Below, one piece after another: positions 1-5,865 of a stretch of DNA of 6,701 bases; the stretch's first letter is position 1; each line of letters starts with the position of its first letter. Source of the stretch: Euryarchaeota archaeon UBA438 (GTDB taxonomy: Archaea > Thermoplasmatota > Poseidoniia > Poseidoniales > Thalassarchaeaceae); NCBI GenBank assembly GCA_002504435.1, contig DAQP01000026.1, positions 1,762-8,462 on the forward strand, read 5' to 3'. The position numbers and the translations under genes are program-made. The notes under the pieces are model-generated. The model searched no databases. It was not told where the DNA came from and saw only the letters and a program-made list of their open reading frames with translations.

Positions 1-2168
1 AGGGAGAACTGCGGCTCTACTCCGGTCGTGTCCGCCCCCATGACGAGCCCGATTGTGCCGGTTGGGGCTATCACAGTGGTCTGCGCGTTCCTGTATCCGT
101 GCTCCTCGCCGTCCCTCAGTGCCTTGTCCCAAGCCCCCCGGGCTGCTTCGAGGAGGTCCTTCGGGCACTTCTTGGCGTTGATCCCCATGGGGGGCACGGA
201 GAGGCCCTCGTACTCCTCGGCTGGAACGTCATAGGCTGCTCTTCGGTGGTTCCTCATGACCCTGAGCATGTGGTCAGCGTTTCGCTCGTAGTCGGGGAAG
301 GGGCCTAGTACCGAGGATATCTCGGCGCTAGTCGCGTATGATTCCCCACACATGATCGAGGTGATTGCCCCGCAAATCGCGTACCCCCTCTCATCGTCGT
401 ATGGTATTCCCATGTGCATGAGGAGGGACCCTATGTTGCAGTACCCTAGCCCCAGGGTTCGATAGTCATAGGATCCCCTGGCTATCTCCTCGGAAGGGAA
501 CTGCGCCATCAGGACGCTGATCTCGAGTGTGACGGTCCAGAGGCGGACGCTGTGTCTGAAGTCCTCTACCTGGAATGTGTGGGTATCCAAGTCGTAGTAC
601 TTCAGGAGGTTGATGCTCGCTAGGTTGCACGCGGTGTCATCTAGGAACATGTACTCAGAGCATGGATTTGACCCGTTTATCCTGCCTGCCTCCGGGCAGG
701 TGTGCCATTCGTTGATGGTGGTGTCGAACTGGACCCCTGGGTCTGCACATGCCCATGCGGTGTATGCGACCTTGTCCCAGAGCTCTCCGGCGTCCAGGGT
801 CTTGCAGGCGCCTGGCTCTCTCCCCTCGGCCTTGGCCTTGTCGAGCTCGGTCCTCCAATGGAGGTCCCATTTGCCGCCTTCCTTGACGGAATCCATGAAC
901 GAGTTGGGCACTCTTACCGAGTTGTTGCTGTTCTGCCCGGAGACGGTTAGATATGCCTCGCCCTGCCAGTCTGTGTCGAGCACCTCGAAGTCTACTCCCT
1001 TCCATCCCTGCTTCGCTAGGTCCACTATTCTCTGTATGTGCGGCTGGGGTACGCTGTCTCTGATTGCGGTGACCATCGCCTTTCGCAGGGATTCATTCGA
1101 GTTCTGATCGAATCTGGTGTCATCGTCATCGCCCTCCCATATGGATTCCATGAGATTGTTGGCGTGCTTCTGGAGGATATTGCTACCAATAACCAGAGCC
1201 GATACCTTCTCCTCTTCGCTGCTCTTCCAATCGATGTATTCCTCTATGTCAGGATGATCCAAGTCGAGCGTCACCATCTTCGCTGCTCGCCTCGTTGTTC
1301 CCCCTGACTTGATGGCCCCAGCGGCCCTGTCTCCTATCTTCAGGAAGGACAGTAGTCCGGAGGAGCTTCCTCCACCGGAGAGGGGTTCTCCTGCACCCCT
1401 TATCTTGGAGAAGTTGGAACCGGTTCCCGAGCCGTACTTGAAGAGGAGCGCCTCTCTGTTCCAGAGGCCCATGATTGAGTCCTTACCGCCCACCAATGAG
1501 TCTCCGACAGATTGGATGAAGCAGGCGTGCGGCTGGGGGTGCTCATATGCGTTGGACGAGTACTCCAGCTTCCCTGTGATCGGGTCGATGTAGGTGTGGC
1601 CTTGCGCCGGCCCTTCTATTCCATAGGCCCAGTGAAGTCCGGTGTTGAACCACTGGGGGCTGTTTGGGGCGGACCTCTGGCTTGCGACGATATAGCACAT
1701 CTCGTCGAAGTAGGCTCTTGCGTCGGCCTCGCTTGCGAAGTAGCCGTGCTTCCATCCCCAGTAGGTCCACGTTCCGGCGAGACGCCTGAAAAGCTCCCGG
1801 CCGTCCCTCTCGCCTCCGAATCTCTCGTCTAGTTCTAGGAGGTCCAATTTCTCCGTATCCGGCTCACTTCTCTGAAGCCACACCGGAACTCCCTCCTCCG
1901 GCACCTTCCTCAAGTGGGTGGGAACTCCGGCCTTGCGGAGATACTTCTGAGCGAGGACCTTGCCAGGTACGCCCGCAAACCCCGAGGGGAGTTTCACCCC
2001 CAGAATCGTGTCAGCCATGGATCCATCTGGGTTGCGTATCTCCGCATCCATCTCTATCCAATCGAAGCTCTCGAAGGGGTCCTTTCCGGAGGATGTGAAT
2101 CGGCGCTCGACAACCATTCCGGATTCCGCGTCTGAGCTCTCGGCGGTGTCCTTCATTTTCGGTTGCAT
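1..2168 (-). CDS. nrdJ: Adenosylcobalamin-dependent (class II) ribonucleotide reductase, N-terminal 722 codons, cut by the window edge
   Basis: Reduces ribonucleotides to deoxyribonucleotides in the cytosol, using a cysteine thiyl radical generated from adenosylcobalamin; needs no oxygen and no NrdB partner. I translated the minus strand from 2168 to the edge. Residue 216 is the substrate-reducing Cys in P-H-A-C-F-I-Q-S-V. The glycine-rich stretch F-K-Y-G-S-G-T-G-S-N-F-S and K-S-G-G-T-T-R-R-A-A-K-M follow. N501-P-C503-S-E505 is the radical site, and C514 is the partner Cys 11 residues on, the spacing I recall for class II enzymes. The visible part ends in P-T-G-T-I-G-L-V-M-G and G-V-E-P-Q-F-S. 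The C216 to C503 distance is 287 residues, longer than in compact enzymes such as Thermotoga NrdJ, and the intervening text (Q-N-S-N-N-S-V-R-V, D-T-D-W) resembles long alphaproteobacterial NrdJ. ATG 2168 is chosen for its perfect Shine-Dalgarno; ATG 2156 is a weaker in-frame alternative. The C-terminal shuttle cysteines are outside the window. Confidence 0.96.
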   Translation of the reverse strand, partial: MQPKMKDTAESSDAESGMVVERRFTSSGKDPFESFDWIEMDAEIRNPDGSMADTILGVKLPSGFAGVPGKVLAQKYLRKAGVPTHLRKVPEEGVPVWLQRSEPDTEKLDLLELDERFGGERDGRELFRRLAGTWTYWGWKHGYFASEADARAYFDEMCYIVASQRSAPNSPQWFNTGLHWAYGIEGPAQGHTYIDPITGKLEYSSNAYEHPQPHACFIQSVGDSLVGGKDSIMGLWNREALLFKYGSGTGSNFSKIRGAGEPLSGGGSSSGLLSFLKIGDRAAGAIKSGGTTRRAAKMVTLDLDHPDIEEYIDWKSSEEEKVSALVIGSNILQKHANNLMESIWEGDDDDTRFDQNSNESLRKAMVTAIRDSVPQPHIQRIVDLAKQGWKGVDFEVLDTDWQGEAYLTVSGQNSNNSVRVPNSFMDSVKEGGKWDLHWRTELDKAKAEGREPGACKTLDAGELWDKVAYTAWACADPGVQFDTTINEWHTCPEAGRINGSNPCSEYMFLDDTACNLASINLLKYYDLDTHTFQVEDFRHSVRLWTVTLEISVLMAQFPSEEIARGSYDYRTLGLGYCNIGSLLMHMGIPYDDERGYAICGAITSIMCGESYATSAEISSVLGPFPDYERNADHMLRVMRNHRRAAYDVPAEEYEGLSVPPMGINAKKCPKDLLEAARGAWDKALRDGEEHGYRNAQTTVIAPTGTIGLVMGADTTGVEPQFS

Positions 2169-2173
2169 TCGAT

Positions 2174-2182
2174 ATCACCTCC
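2174..2182 (-). promoter_or_regulatory. Perfect Shine-Dalgarno of nrdJ
   Basis: On the minus strand GGAGGTGAT lies five bases before ATG 2168. It is the full complement of the usual 16S rRNA 3' end (ATCACCTCC). It fixes the nrdJ start and shows that this organism can use leadered, Shine-Dalgarno-driven initiation, although most other starts in the window have weak sites or none. Confidence 0.85.
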
Positions 2183-2192
2183 CTTCCGTTTG

Positions 2193-2208
2193 CGTGTCCC
2201 CTCACACG
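2193..2208 (-). other. Small hairpin in the nrdJ leader
   Basis: On the minus strand CGTGT and ACACG form a perfect five-base-pair stem around a six-base loop (GAGGGG). It sits 10 bases upstream of the Shine-Dalgarno, inside the predicted leader of about 75-80 bases. The loop is purine-rich. I see no conserved cobalamin riboswitch element (B12 box) next to it, so it is only a possible mRNA structure. Confidence 0.3.
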
Positions 2209-2270
2209 TCCGAGCGCACAAGGGATTCCGTCTTCTTGATGGGGGGTTCTTAATGCTAGAGGAAGATGTG

Positions 2271-2279
2271 AATATTTAC
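2271..2279 (-). promoter_or_regulatory. TATA-like box of the nrdJ promoter
   Basis: On the minus strand GTAAATATT stands in the most A+T-rich stretch upstream of nrdJ. Normal archaeal spacing would put the transcription start near 2245-2250, giving a leader of about 75-80 bases. That nrdJ has its own promoter fits the 164-base gap after the OsmC-like gene on the same strand. The call rests on composition and spacing only. Confidence 0.5.
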
Positions 2280-2300
2280 GCTTGTAAAAACGTAATTATT
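2271..2300. promoter_or_regulatory. 10-10-10 inverted repeat over the nrdJ TATA box, candidate operator
   Basis: The left arm AATATTTACG (2271-2280) and right arm CGTAATTATT (2291-2300) are reverse complements at nine of ten positions, separated by ten bases (CTTGTAAAAA). Arm centres are 20 bases apart, about two helical turns, which suits a dimeric DNA-binding protein. The left arm covers the TATA-like box, so binding could block transcription of nrdJ. The alternative is a stem-loop with a U-rich loop in the RNA, acting at the end of the OsmC-like transcript. It does not match the NrdR box I know. Confidence 0.45.
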
Positions 2301-2307
2301 TGCATCG

Positions 2308-2326
2308 CACAATTACTGAATTTGTG
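2308..2326 (-). terminator. Possible 3' hairpin of the OsmC-like gene
   Basis: CACAATT (2308-2314) and AATTTGTG (2319-2326) pair as seven base pairs with one bulged base and a four-base loop. On the minus strand it begins six bases after the OsmC-like stop codon, and a run of five T follows at 2290-2286. Archaeal termination relies mainly on T-runs, so the T-run may matter more than the stem. Confidence 0.3.
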
Positions 2327-2332
2327 ATATTT

Positions 2333-2725
2333 CTAATCGGTCATTTCCAACGTCCAATCGAGGGTTGCCCCCGACCTTGTGATCATTATTCCGACGCTGC
2401 AGAACTTCTCATGGCTGCTCTCGATTAGCCTCCTCACTAGTTTTTCCGGAACATCTCCCCTGACAATGTAATTCATGTTGACTGAAGTGAAAACCTTCGG
2501 CTTGTCCTCAGCTCTCTGGGCTTCGATTTCCACTGTCACGAAATCGACATTGTCCTTCCTGTCTTTGAGACCGTCTACGACATCGATAAGGGAGCAGGCC
2601 GCATGTGCGTGCAACACCATCTCCATCGGACTAGGTGTTGTTTCCCCGTATATGCCAAACACCTTGCCTCGAGAGGTTGTTCCGACGTAGCCGCCGTCAC
2701 CTGTCCACTTCACCTCGCCCTCCAT
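2333..2725 (-). CDS. OsmC/Ohr-superfamily protein, YhfA-like
   Basis: The OsmC/Ohr superfamily includes thiol-dependent peroxidases that reduce organic hydroperoxides in the cytosol; the YhfA branch has no firmly assigned substrate. The 130-residue product has both expected cysteines: C44 at the head of the central helix (H-A-A-C-S-L-I-D-V-V) and C109 in H-E-K-F-C-S-V-G. E35 in P-S-P-M-E-M-V-L lies where the family places an acidic residue. As I recall E. coli YhfA (134 residues), it aligns from end to end, its first residues (V-K-W) matching M-E-G-E-V-K-W here. That favours ATG 2725, preceded by GGTGG at seven bases, over the upstream TTG at 2755, which would add ten residues without a visible site. 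It lies divergent to the isocitrate dehydrogenase gene and upstream of nrdJ on the same strand. Fold confidence is high; the peroxidase activity is inferred. Confidence 0.9.
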   Translation of the reverse strand: MEGEVKWTGDGGYVGTTSRGKVFGIYGETTPSPMEMVLHAHAACSLIDVVDGLKDRKDNVDFVTVEIEAQRAEDKPKVFTSVNMNYIVRGDVPEKLVRRLIESSHEKFCSVGIMITRSGATLDWTLEMTD

Positions 2726-2799
2726 GGGTCGCCCACCAAAGGCATCAGCCTTCAAGGGTTGGCTTCATCAATGTCATGCGGGTCGGCTGTCTGAGAGAC
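2726..2799. promoter_or_regulatory. Divergent spacer between the OsmC-like gene and icd
   Basis: This 74-base spacer must serve two divergent genes unless their promoters lie inside the coding regions. It is G+C-rich, and I find no TATA-like box in either direction. It holds a perfect five-base-pair dyad, AAGGC (2739-2743) and GCCTT (2748-2752), around ATCA, 14 bases upstream of the OsmC-like start. The lack of a TATA box may mean the icd promoter overlaps the 5' part of the OsmC-like gene, or that the icd start is not at 2800. Confidence 0.35.
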
Positions 2800-4029
2800 A
2801 TGACCGACGGTTCGCCAATCACGCTATCAGACGGAGGGCTGGACGTGCCTGACAGGCCTATCATCCACTACATCGAGGGAGATGGGATTGGGATCGACAT
2901 CACCCCCGTCATGATTGACGTCGTCAATAGCTCGGTTGAGCTGGCTTATGGCGGCTCCAGAACCATTGAGTGGAGAGAGGTGCTTGCAGGGCAAAAGGCG
3001 TTCGATAGCACGGGAGAGTGGCTTCCTGAGGAGACCCTGGAGGCCATGAGGTCCGGCTTGGTCTCCATCAAGGGGCCTTTGACTACCCCAGTAGGTGGGG
3101 GGATACGCAGTCTCAACGTCGCTCTCAGGCAGAAGCTCGACTTGTTCGCTTGTGTGCGCCCGGTACGTTGGTACGCAGGGACTCCGAGCCCGGTTAGAGA
3201 CCCGGGTGCGGTTGACATGATCATCTTCCGTGAGAACAGCGAGGACGTCTACGCTGGAATTGAGTGGGAGGCTGGGTCTGCTGAGGTGGCGAAGGTAATC
3301 GAGTTCTTGCAGGGGGAGATGGGGGTCGAGAAGATTCGTTTCCCTAAGACCAGCGGAATAGGCATCAAGCCGATTTCGAGCGAGGGCACTGCGAGGATTG
3401 TCCGTGCCGCGATTAGGTACGCGATCGATAACGACAAGGACAGCGTAACTCTGGTCCACAAGGGGAACATCATGAAATTCACAGAGGGCGGTTTCCGTGA
3501 TTGGGGTTACCAGTTGGCCCAAGATGAGTTCGGGGCCGAGTTGCTTGACGGTGGGCCGTGGTGCACTATGACCAACCCTAAGACGGGGACGAAAATCACG
3601 ATCAAGGACGTAATCGCTGATGCTATGCTTCAGCAGGTTCTGACTAGGCCACGCGAGTATGGCGTTCTTACTACAATGAACCTCAATGGGGATTACATCT
3701 CAGACGCTCTTGCAGCCCAAGTCGGCGGAATCGGTATCGCCCCAGGGGCCAACATAAACTACGACACCGGAATAGCGATTTTCGAGGCTACGCATGGAAC
3801 CGCTCCCAAGTACACGGGACAAGACAAGGTGAATCCGGGAAGTCTAATCCTCAGTGCCGAGATGATGCTTAGGCACATGGGTTGGGCCGAGGCGGCGGAT
3901 CTGATTGTCAAGGGGATGGAAGGCGCCATCAGTGCGCAGACCGTAACTTACGACTTCGAGAGGCTGATGGACGGAGCCACACTGCTGAAGTGTTCAGAAT
4001 TCGGGCGGGCGATAGTCGACCACATGTGA
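2800..4029 (+). CDS. icd: NADP-dependent isocitrate dehydrogenase
   Basis: Oxidatively decarboxylates isocitrate to 2-oxoglutarate in the citric acid cycle, producing NADPH and CO2. The 409-residue product is close to E. coli Icd (416) throughout. Substrate residues are present: S104 and N106 in G-G-G-I-R-S-L-N-V-A-L-R, then R110, R120, R144, Y151 and K221. Metal-binding aspartates are D274, D298 and D302. K337 and Y338 in G-T-A-P-K-Y, and Y384 and R388 in T-V-T-Y-D-F-E-R, match the residues that make E. coli Icd NADP-specific. S104 aligns with the serine phosphorylated by AceK in E. coli; no kinase is seen here. The insert I-N-Y-D-T-G-I-A-I near 319-327 is two residues longer than in E. coli. 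ATG 2800 fits the family start but has only a weak GAGAG before it; ATG 2776 in frame would give 417 residues and cannot be excluded. It heads a probable operon with the methyltransferase. Confidence 0.97.
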   Translation: MTDGSPITLSDGGLDVPDRPIIHYIEGDGIGIDITPVMIDVVNSSVELAYGGSRTIEWREVLAGQKAFDSTGEWLPEETLEAMRSGLVSIKGPLTTPVGGGIRSLNVALRQKLDLFACVRPVRWYAGTPSPVRDPGAVDMIIFRENSEDVYAGIEWEAGSAEVAKVIEFLQGEMGVEKIRFPKTSGIGIKPISSEGTARIVRAAIRYAIDNDKDSVTLVHKGNIMKFTEGGFRDWGYQLAQDEFGAELLDGGPWCTMTNPKTGTKITIKDVIADAMLQQVLTRPREYGVLTTMNLNGDYISDALAAQVGGIGIAPGANINYDTGIAIFEATHGTAPKYTGQDKVNPGSLILSAEMMLRHMGWAEAADLIVKGMEGAISAQTVTYDFERLMDGATLLKCSEFGRAIVDHM

Positions 4030-4039
4030 AGTGAAACTG

Positions 4040-4714
4040 ATGGATGATAAACTCGCAGAGGTGCGGGCTCGTCTCCTGAAGCTATCCGAAGCCGCTGAGG
4101 CAGAGGGGGAGCCACTTCGTTGGTTCGAGGAGCTTTATGTTGGTGCAAATAGGGACTCGGATGAGATTCCTTGGGCCAGAATGGAGCCTCATCCCAAGAT
4201 GGTGGAGTGGGTTGCAGCACGCCCCTCCGTGAAGGGGAGGGCTTTGGTTGTGGGGTGTGGATTGGGGGACGATGCGGAGTGGCTATCCGAAGCCGGATTC
4301 GAAGTGACAGCCTTTGACATTTCACAGTCATCGATTAATTGGTGCTCTGAAAGATTCCCTGAGTCTTCTGTAGAATACCTAGCAGCGGACTTGCTGGCCC
4401 CCCCTGAAGAGTGGTTGGAGGGCTTCGATCTAGTCGTTGAGATCCACATCTTACAGGCCATCCCGGAGAAAATTCGCGACCAAGCTGCGGTGCAGCTCAG
4501 GAGTTTCCTGAACAACTCTGGCCACGTGCTATGCATTGGCAGATTGTTAGGAGGGAGTTTTCCGGGGGACCCCCCTCCTCCCTGGCCACTATCCAGAACG
4601 TGGTTGGAAGGGGTGTTTAGGGGCTTGAGGCTTGACAGTTTCAGCCATTTCGTAAATGAAGATGCTCCGGAGATTGATCGTTACGTGGCTAGCTGGAGTA
4701 TCGCAAAGGCTTGA
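4040..4714 (+). CDS. Class I SAM-dependent methyltransferase, TPMT/TehB-like, substrate unknown
   Basis: Transfers a methyl group from S-adenosylmethionine; acceptor unknown, probably cytosolic. Numbering is from ATG 4040 (224 residues). The N-terminal part has W28-F-E-E-L-Y and W45-A-R-M-E-P-H-P, aromatic and P-H-P elements seen in small-molecule (thiopurine or thiol type) methyltransferases. Motif I is A-L-V-V-G-C-G-L-G-D-D at about 68-78, the acidic end of strand 2 is D93 in T-A-F-D-I-S, D117 lies in A-A-D-L-L, and motif IV is F-D-L-V-V-E-I-H at about 129-136. A proline-rich turn, P-P-P-P-W-P-L, occurs near 178-184. ATG 4040 is preferred because GAAGTGA lies five bases upstream, but GTG 4031, one base after the icd stop, is also in frame and would add three residues. 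The short distance to icd implies co-transcription. No signal peptide or membrane segment. The fold is secure; any detoxification role is speculation. Confidence 0.9.
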   Translation: MDDKLAEVRARLLKLSEAAEAEGEPLRWFEELYVGANRDSDEIPWARMEPHPKMVEWVAARPSVKGRALVVGCGLGDDAEWLSEAGFEVTAFDISQSSINWCSERFPESSVEYLAADLLAPPEEWLEGFDLVVEIHILQAIPEKIRDQAAVQLRSFLNNSGHVLCIGRLLGGSFPGDPPPPWPLSRTWLEGVFRGLRLDSFSHFVNEDAPEIDRYVASWSIAKA

Positions 4715-4738
4715 ATCGGGAGTCGGGGAGCGGGGCTC

Positions 4739-5479
4739 ATGAGCGGGGTTCTGCGGTGGGCCAAGATTCTGTCGGGGTGTTCTTTCCTGCTCCTGCTGAT
4801 TGCCGTGATGTCGGCAAGCAACGCCCTCGATGACGCCGAGCCGTACCTTGACCCAGAGCAGTTTAACGTGGCCTCTGTGGAAGCGGGGGCTGGTTCTCCA
4901 GTGGAGCTGTCCAACGACAGGTACTACCTGGCCCTGAGGGTGGCGGAGGGAGGGGAGGATGTCCCTGTGGAGCTCAGACTGACTGACCCGGAAGGGAACG
5001 ATTGCCCGTGGGAGGAGCCCGGAGCGCTGAGCATAGATCGTCAGGTCTCTCCGGACAGTCCGGTGTATCGCACCGTCAGGGTGTTCCTGCCCGAGGTTTC
5101 GGGGACGTACACCTTGCACAACGATGCCGGTGATGGGAGTGTCTGGATAGTGGATGACTACGCCGCGCAGTCTGAGATGCTCGGGAGTCCGTCCGTGCTC
5201 CTCATGATGTTCGGGTGCTGCTTCGGCATTCCTTTCGGGGTCGTCGCACTGGTCCTAGCGATAGTGGGGTGGTCCAGGCCCAAGGGGGATAAGGTGGAAG
5301 TTTCAGCTCAGGTTCGGATAATGACGACTGAGGAGGTTTTCGAGCAGCACAACGGGGGAGCACCAGCGGGAGAGGGGGTCCCTGGCCCGTGGAAGGGCCC
5401 CGAAACCAGTACCGCTGCCGAAGAAGTGGTGGAGGAAGAGCCGGGCCCACAATCTTGGGAGAATTGGGACAACGGCTGA
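4739..5479 (+). CDS. Two-helix membrane protein with an extracytoplasmic beta-rich domain and acidic tail, function unknown
   Basis: I do not recognise a named family. The 246-residue product has an N-terminal hydrophobic segment at about 8-28 with basic residues before it (R6, K9). A polar domain at about 29-150 carries beta-strand-like alternation (Y-Y-L-A-L-R-V, V-P-V-E-L-R-L-T-D-P-E-G, Y-R-T-V-R-V-F-L, G-T-Y-T-L-H-N). A second hydrophobic segment lies at about 152-178 with adjacent cysteines C160 and C161. The tail of about 68 residues is rich in Gly, Pro and Glu and ends in W-E-N-W-D-N-G. The predicted topology puts both ends in the cytosol and the beta domain outside, which suggests binding of a surface ligand or partner. 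ATG 4739 follows GGGGAG (4725-4730) and lies 24 bases after the methyltransferase stop, so it probably belongs to the same transcript. Only one cysteine (C89) lies in the external domain, so no internal disulfide there is expected. Confidence 0.8.
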   Translation: MSGVLRWAKILSGCSFLLLLIAVMSASNALDDAEPYLDPEQFNVASVEAGAGSPVELSNDRYYLALRVAEGGEDVPVELRLTDPEGNDCPWEEPGALSIDRQVSPDSPVYRTVRVFLPEVSGTYTLHNDAGDGSVWIVDDYAAQSEMLGSPSVLLMMFGCCFGIPFGVVALVLAIVGWSRPKGDKVEVSAQVRIMTTEEVFEQHNGGAPAGEGVPGPWKGPETSTAAEEVVEEEPGPQSWENWDNG

Positions 5480-5480
5480 T

Positions 5481-5777
5481 CTATTCCCTGCCTCTTCCCA
5501 AGAGGGAGCGGGCGATTGGCGTTATGACCAGTAATGCCCCCACTACGTTGAGCGGGGAGACTAGCGAATCTAGGGTGTCCCTCTGATCCTTCGCGTCCTG
5601 GCACTGTCCCTCGTCAGCACCCACGGCCTGCCCAATGGTTCCGACTGTGTCATCACAATCCTCGGCTATCCTCTCGTCGTAGTACGACACCACTACAGAG
5701 GCGCCCAATGCAGCCAGAAGAATTAGTGCTCCGAAAATCACTGATGCTGTCTTCAGAACGGTCGTCGCGGTTCCCAT
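5481..5777 (-). CDS. Small two-helix membrane protein with a two-cysteine loop, function unknown
   Basis: No family recognised. The 98-residue product has hydrophobic segments at about 8-32 and 74-92 joined by a strongly acidic loop (33-73). The loop holds just two cysteines, C41 and C59, which could form a disulfide outside the cell. The C-terminus is basic (S-L-L-G-R-G-R-E), so both ends should face the cytosol. ATG 5777 has no Shine-Dalgarno before it. An A+T-rich element centred near 5806, about 29 bases upstream, fits a leaderless archaeal mRNA. The stop codon is one base from the stop of the convergent membrane protein. The gene is divergent from the winged-helix regulator, which makes it a candidate target. 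Reality is supported by the clear TM-loop-TM pattern, not by homology. Confidence 0.72.
   Translation of the reverse strand: MGTATTVLKTASVIFGALILLAALGASVVVSYYDERIAEDCDDTVGTIGQAVGADEGQCQDAKDQRDTLDSLVSPLNVVGALLVITPIARSLLGRGRE
5491..5505 (+). terminator. Hairpin just past the 4739-5479 gene, possible terminator
   Basis: CCTCTT and AAGAGG form a perfect six-base-pair stem with a three-base loop (CCC), beginning 12 bases after the plus-strand stop at 5479. It lies inside the last codons of the convergent small membrane protein gene, so it is constrained by coding too. No T-run follows on the plus strand, which weakens the call. Confidence 0.25.
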
Positions 5778-5801
5778 GGAGCTTTCATCATACCGTATGC
5801 T

Positions 5802-5812
5802 ATTATTCTATG
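5802..5812 (-). promoter_or_regulatory. TATA-like element for the small membrane protein gene
   Basis: The minus strand reads ATAGAATAATA here, centred about 29 bases upstream of ATG 5777. There is no ribosome binding site between. This spacing is what a leaderless archaeal transcript would show, with the start codon at or next to the transcription start. Confidence 0.4.
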
Positions 5813-5823
5813 CTCAGGTTGGG

Positions 5824-5845
5824 TTTTTAGATGGGGGTTTACTAG
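5824..5845 (+). promoter_or_regulatory. TATA-like elements for the winged-helix regulator
   Basis: Two T-rich candidates lie here: TTTTTAGA (5824-5831) and TTTACTAG (5838-5845). The second is about 25 bases upstream of GTG 5866 and would give a leaderless mRNA starting there. The first would place initiation near 5853, just before TTG 5857. I cannot choose between them from sequence alone. Confidence 0.3.
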
Positions 5846-5865
5846 ACAACTACGAGTTGGTAAGT

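Noticed and set aside
610..1107. A 165-codon plus-strand frame within the nrdJ region
   Set aside because: It is antisense to conserved NrdJ motifs, including the radical-site Cys503, and its translation resembles no protein.
2169..2332. A cobalamin riboswitch upstream of the B12-dependent nrdJ
   Set aside because: I see no B12-box-like sequence and no multi-stem structure, and the leader is too short for the known class.
2726..2755. TTG start at 2755 for the OsmC-like gene
   Set aside because: The ten added residues fall outside the YhfA alignment, there is no ribosome binding site, and ATG 2725 fits the family start.
2827..3522. A 231-codon open frame antisense to the isocitrate dehydrogenase gene
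   Set aside because: It lies wholly inside a gene with full-length family identity, and its protein is a low-complexity shadow with no recognisable motif.
4081..4295. A 14-base direct repeat (GCTATCCGAAGCCG at 4081-4094 and 4282-4295)
   Set aside because: Both copies encode L-S-E-A in the same frame within the methyltransferase, so a shared peptide and codon preference explain it.
5774..5779. CCATGG giving ATG starts on both strands, so that the regulator would start at 5776
   Set aside because: The extra 30 residues are hydrophobic and unlike the family, and would leave no room for divergent promoters. The palindrome is probably chance.
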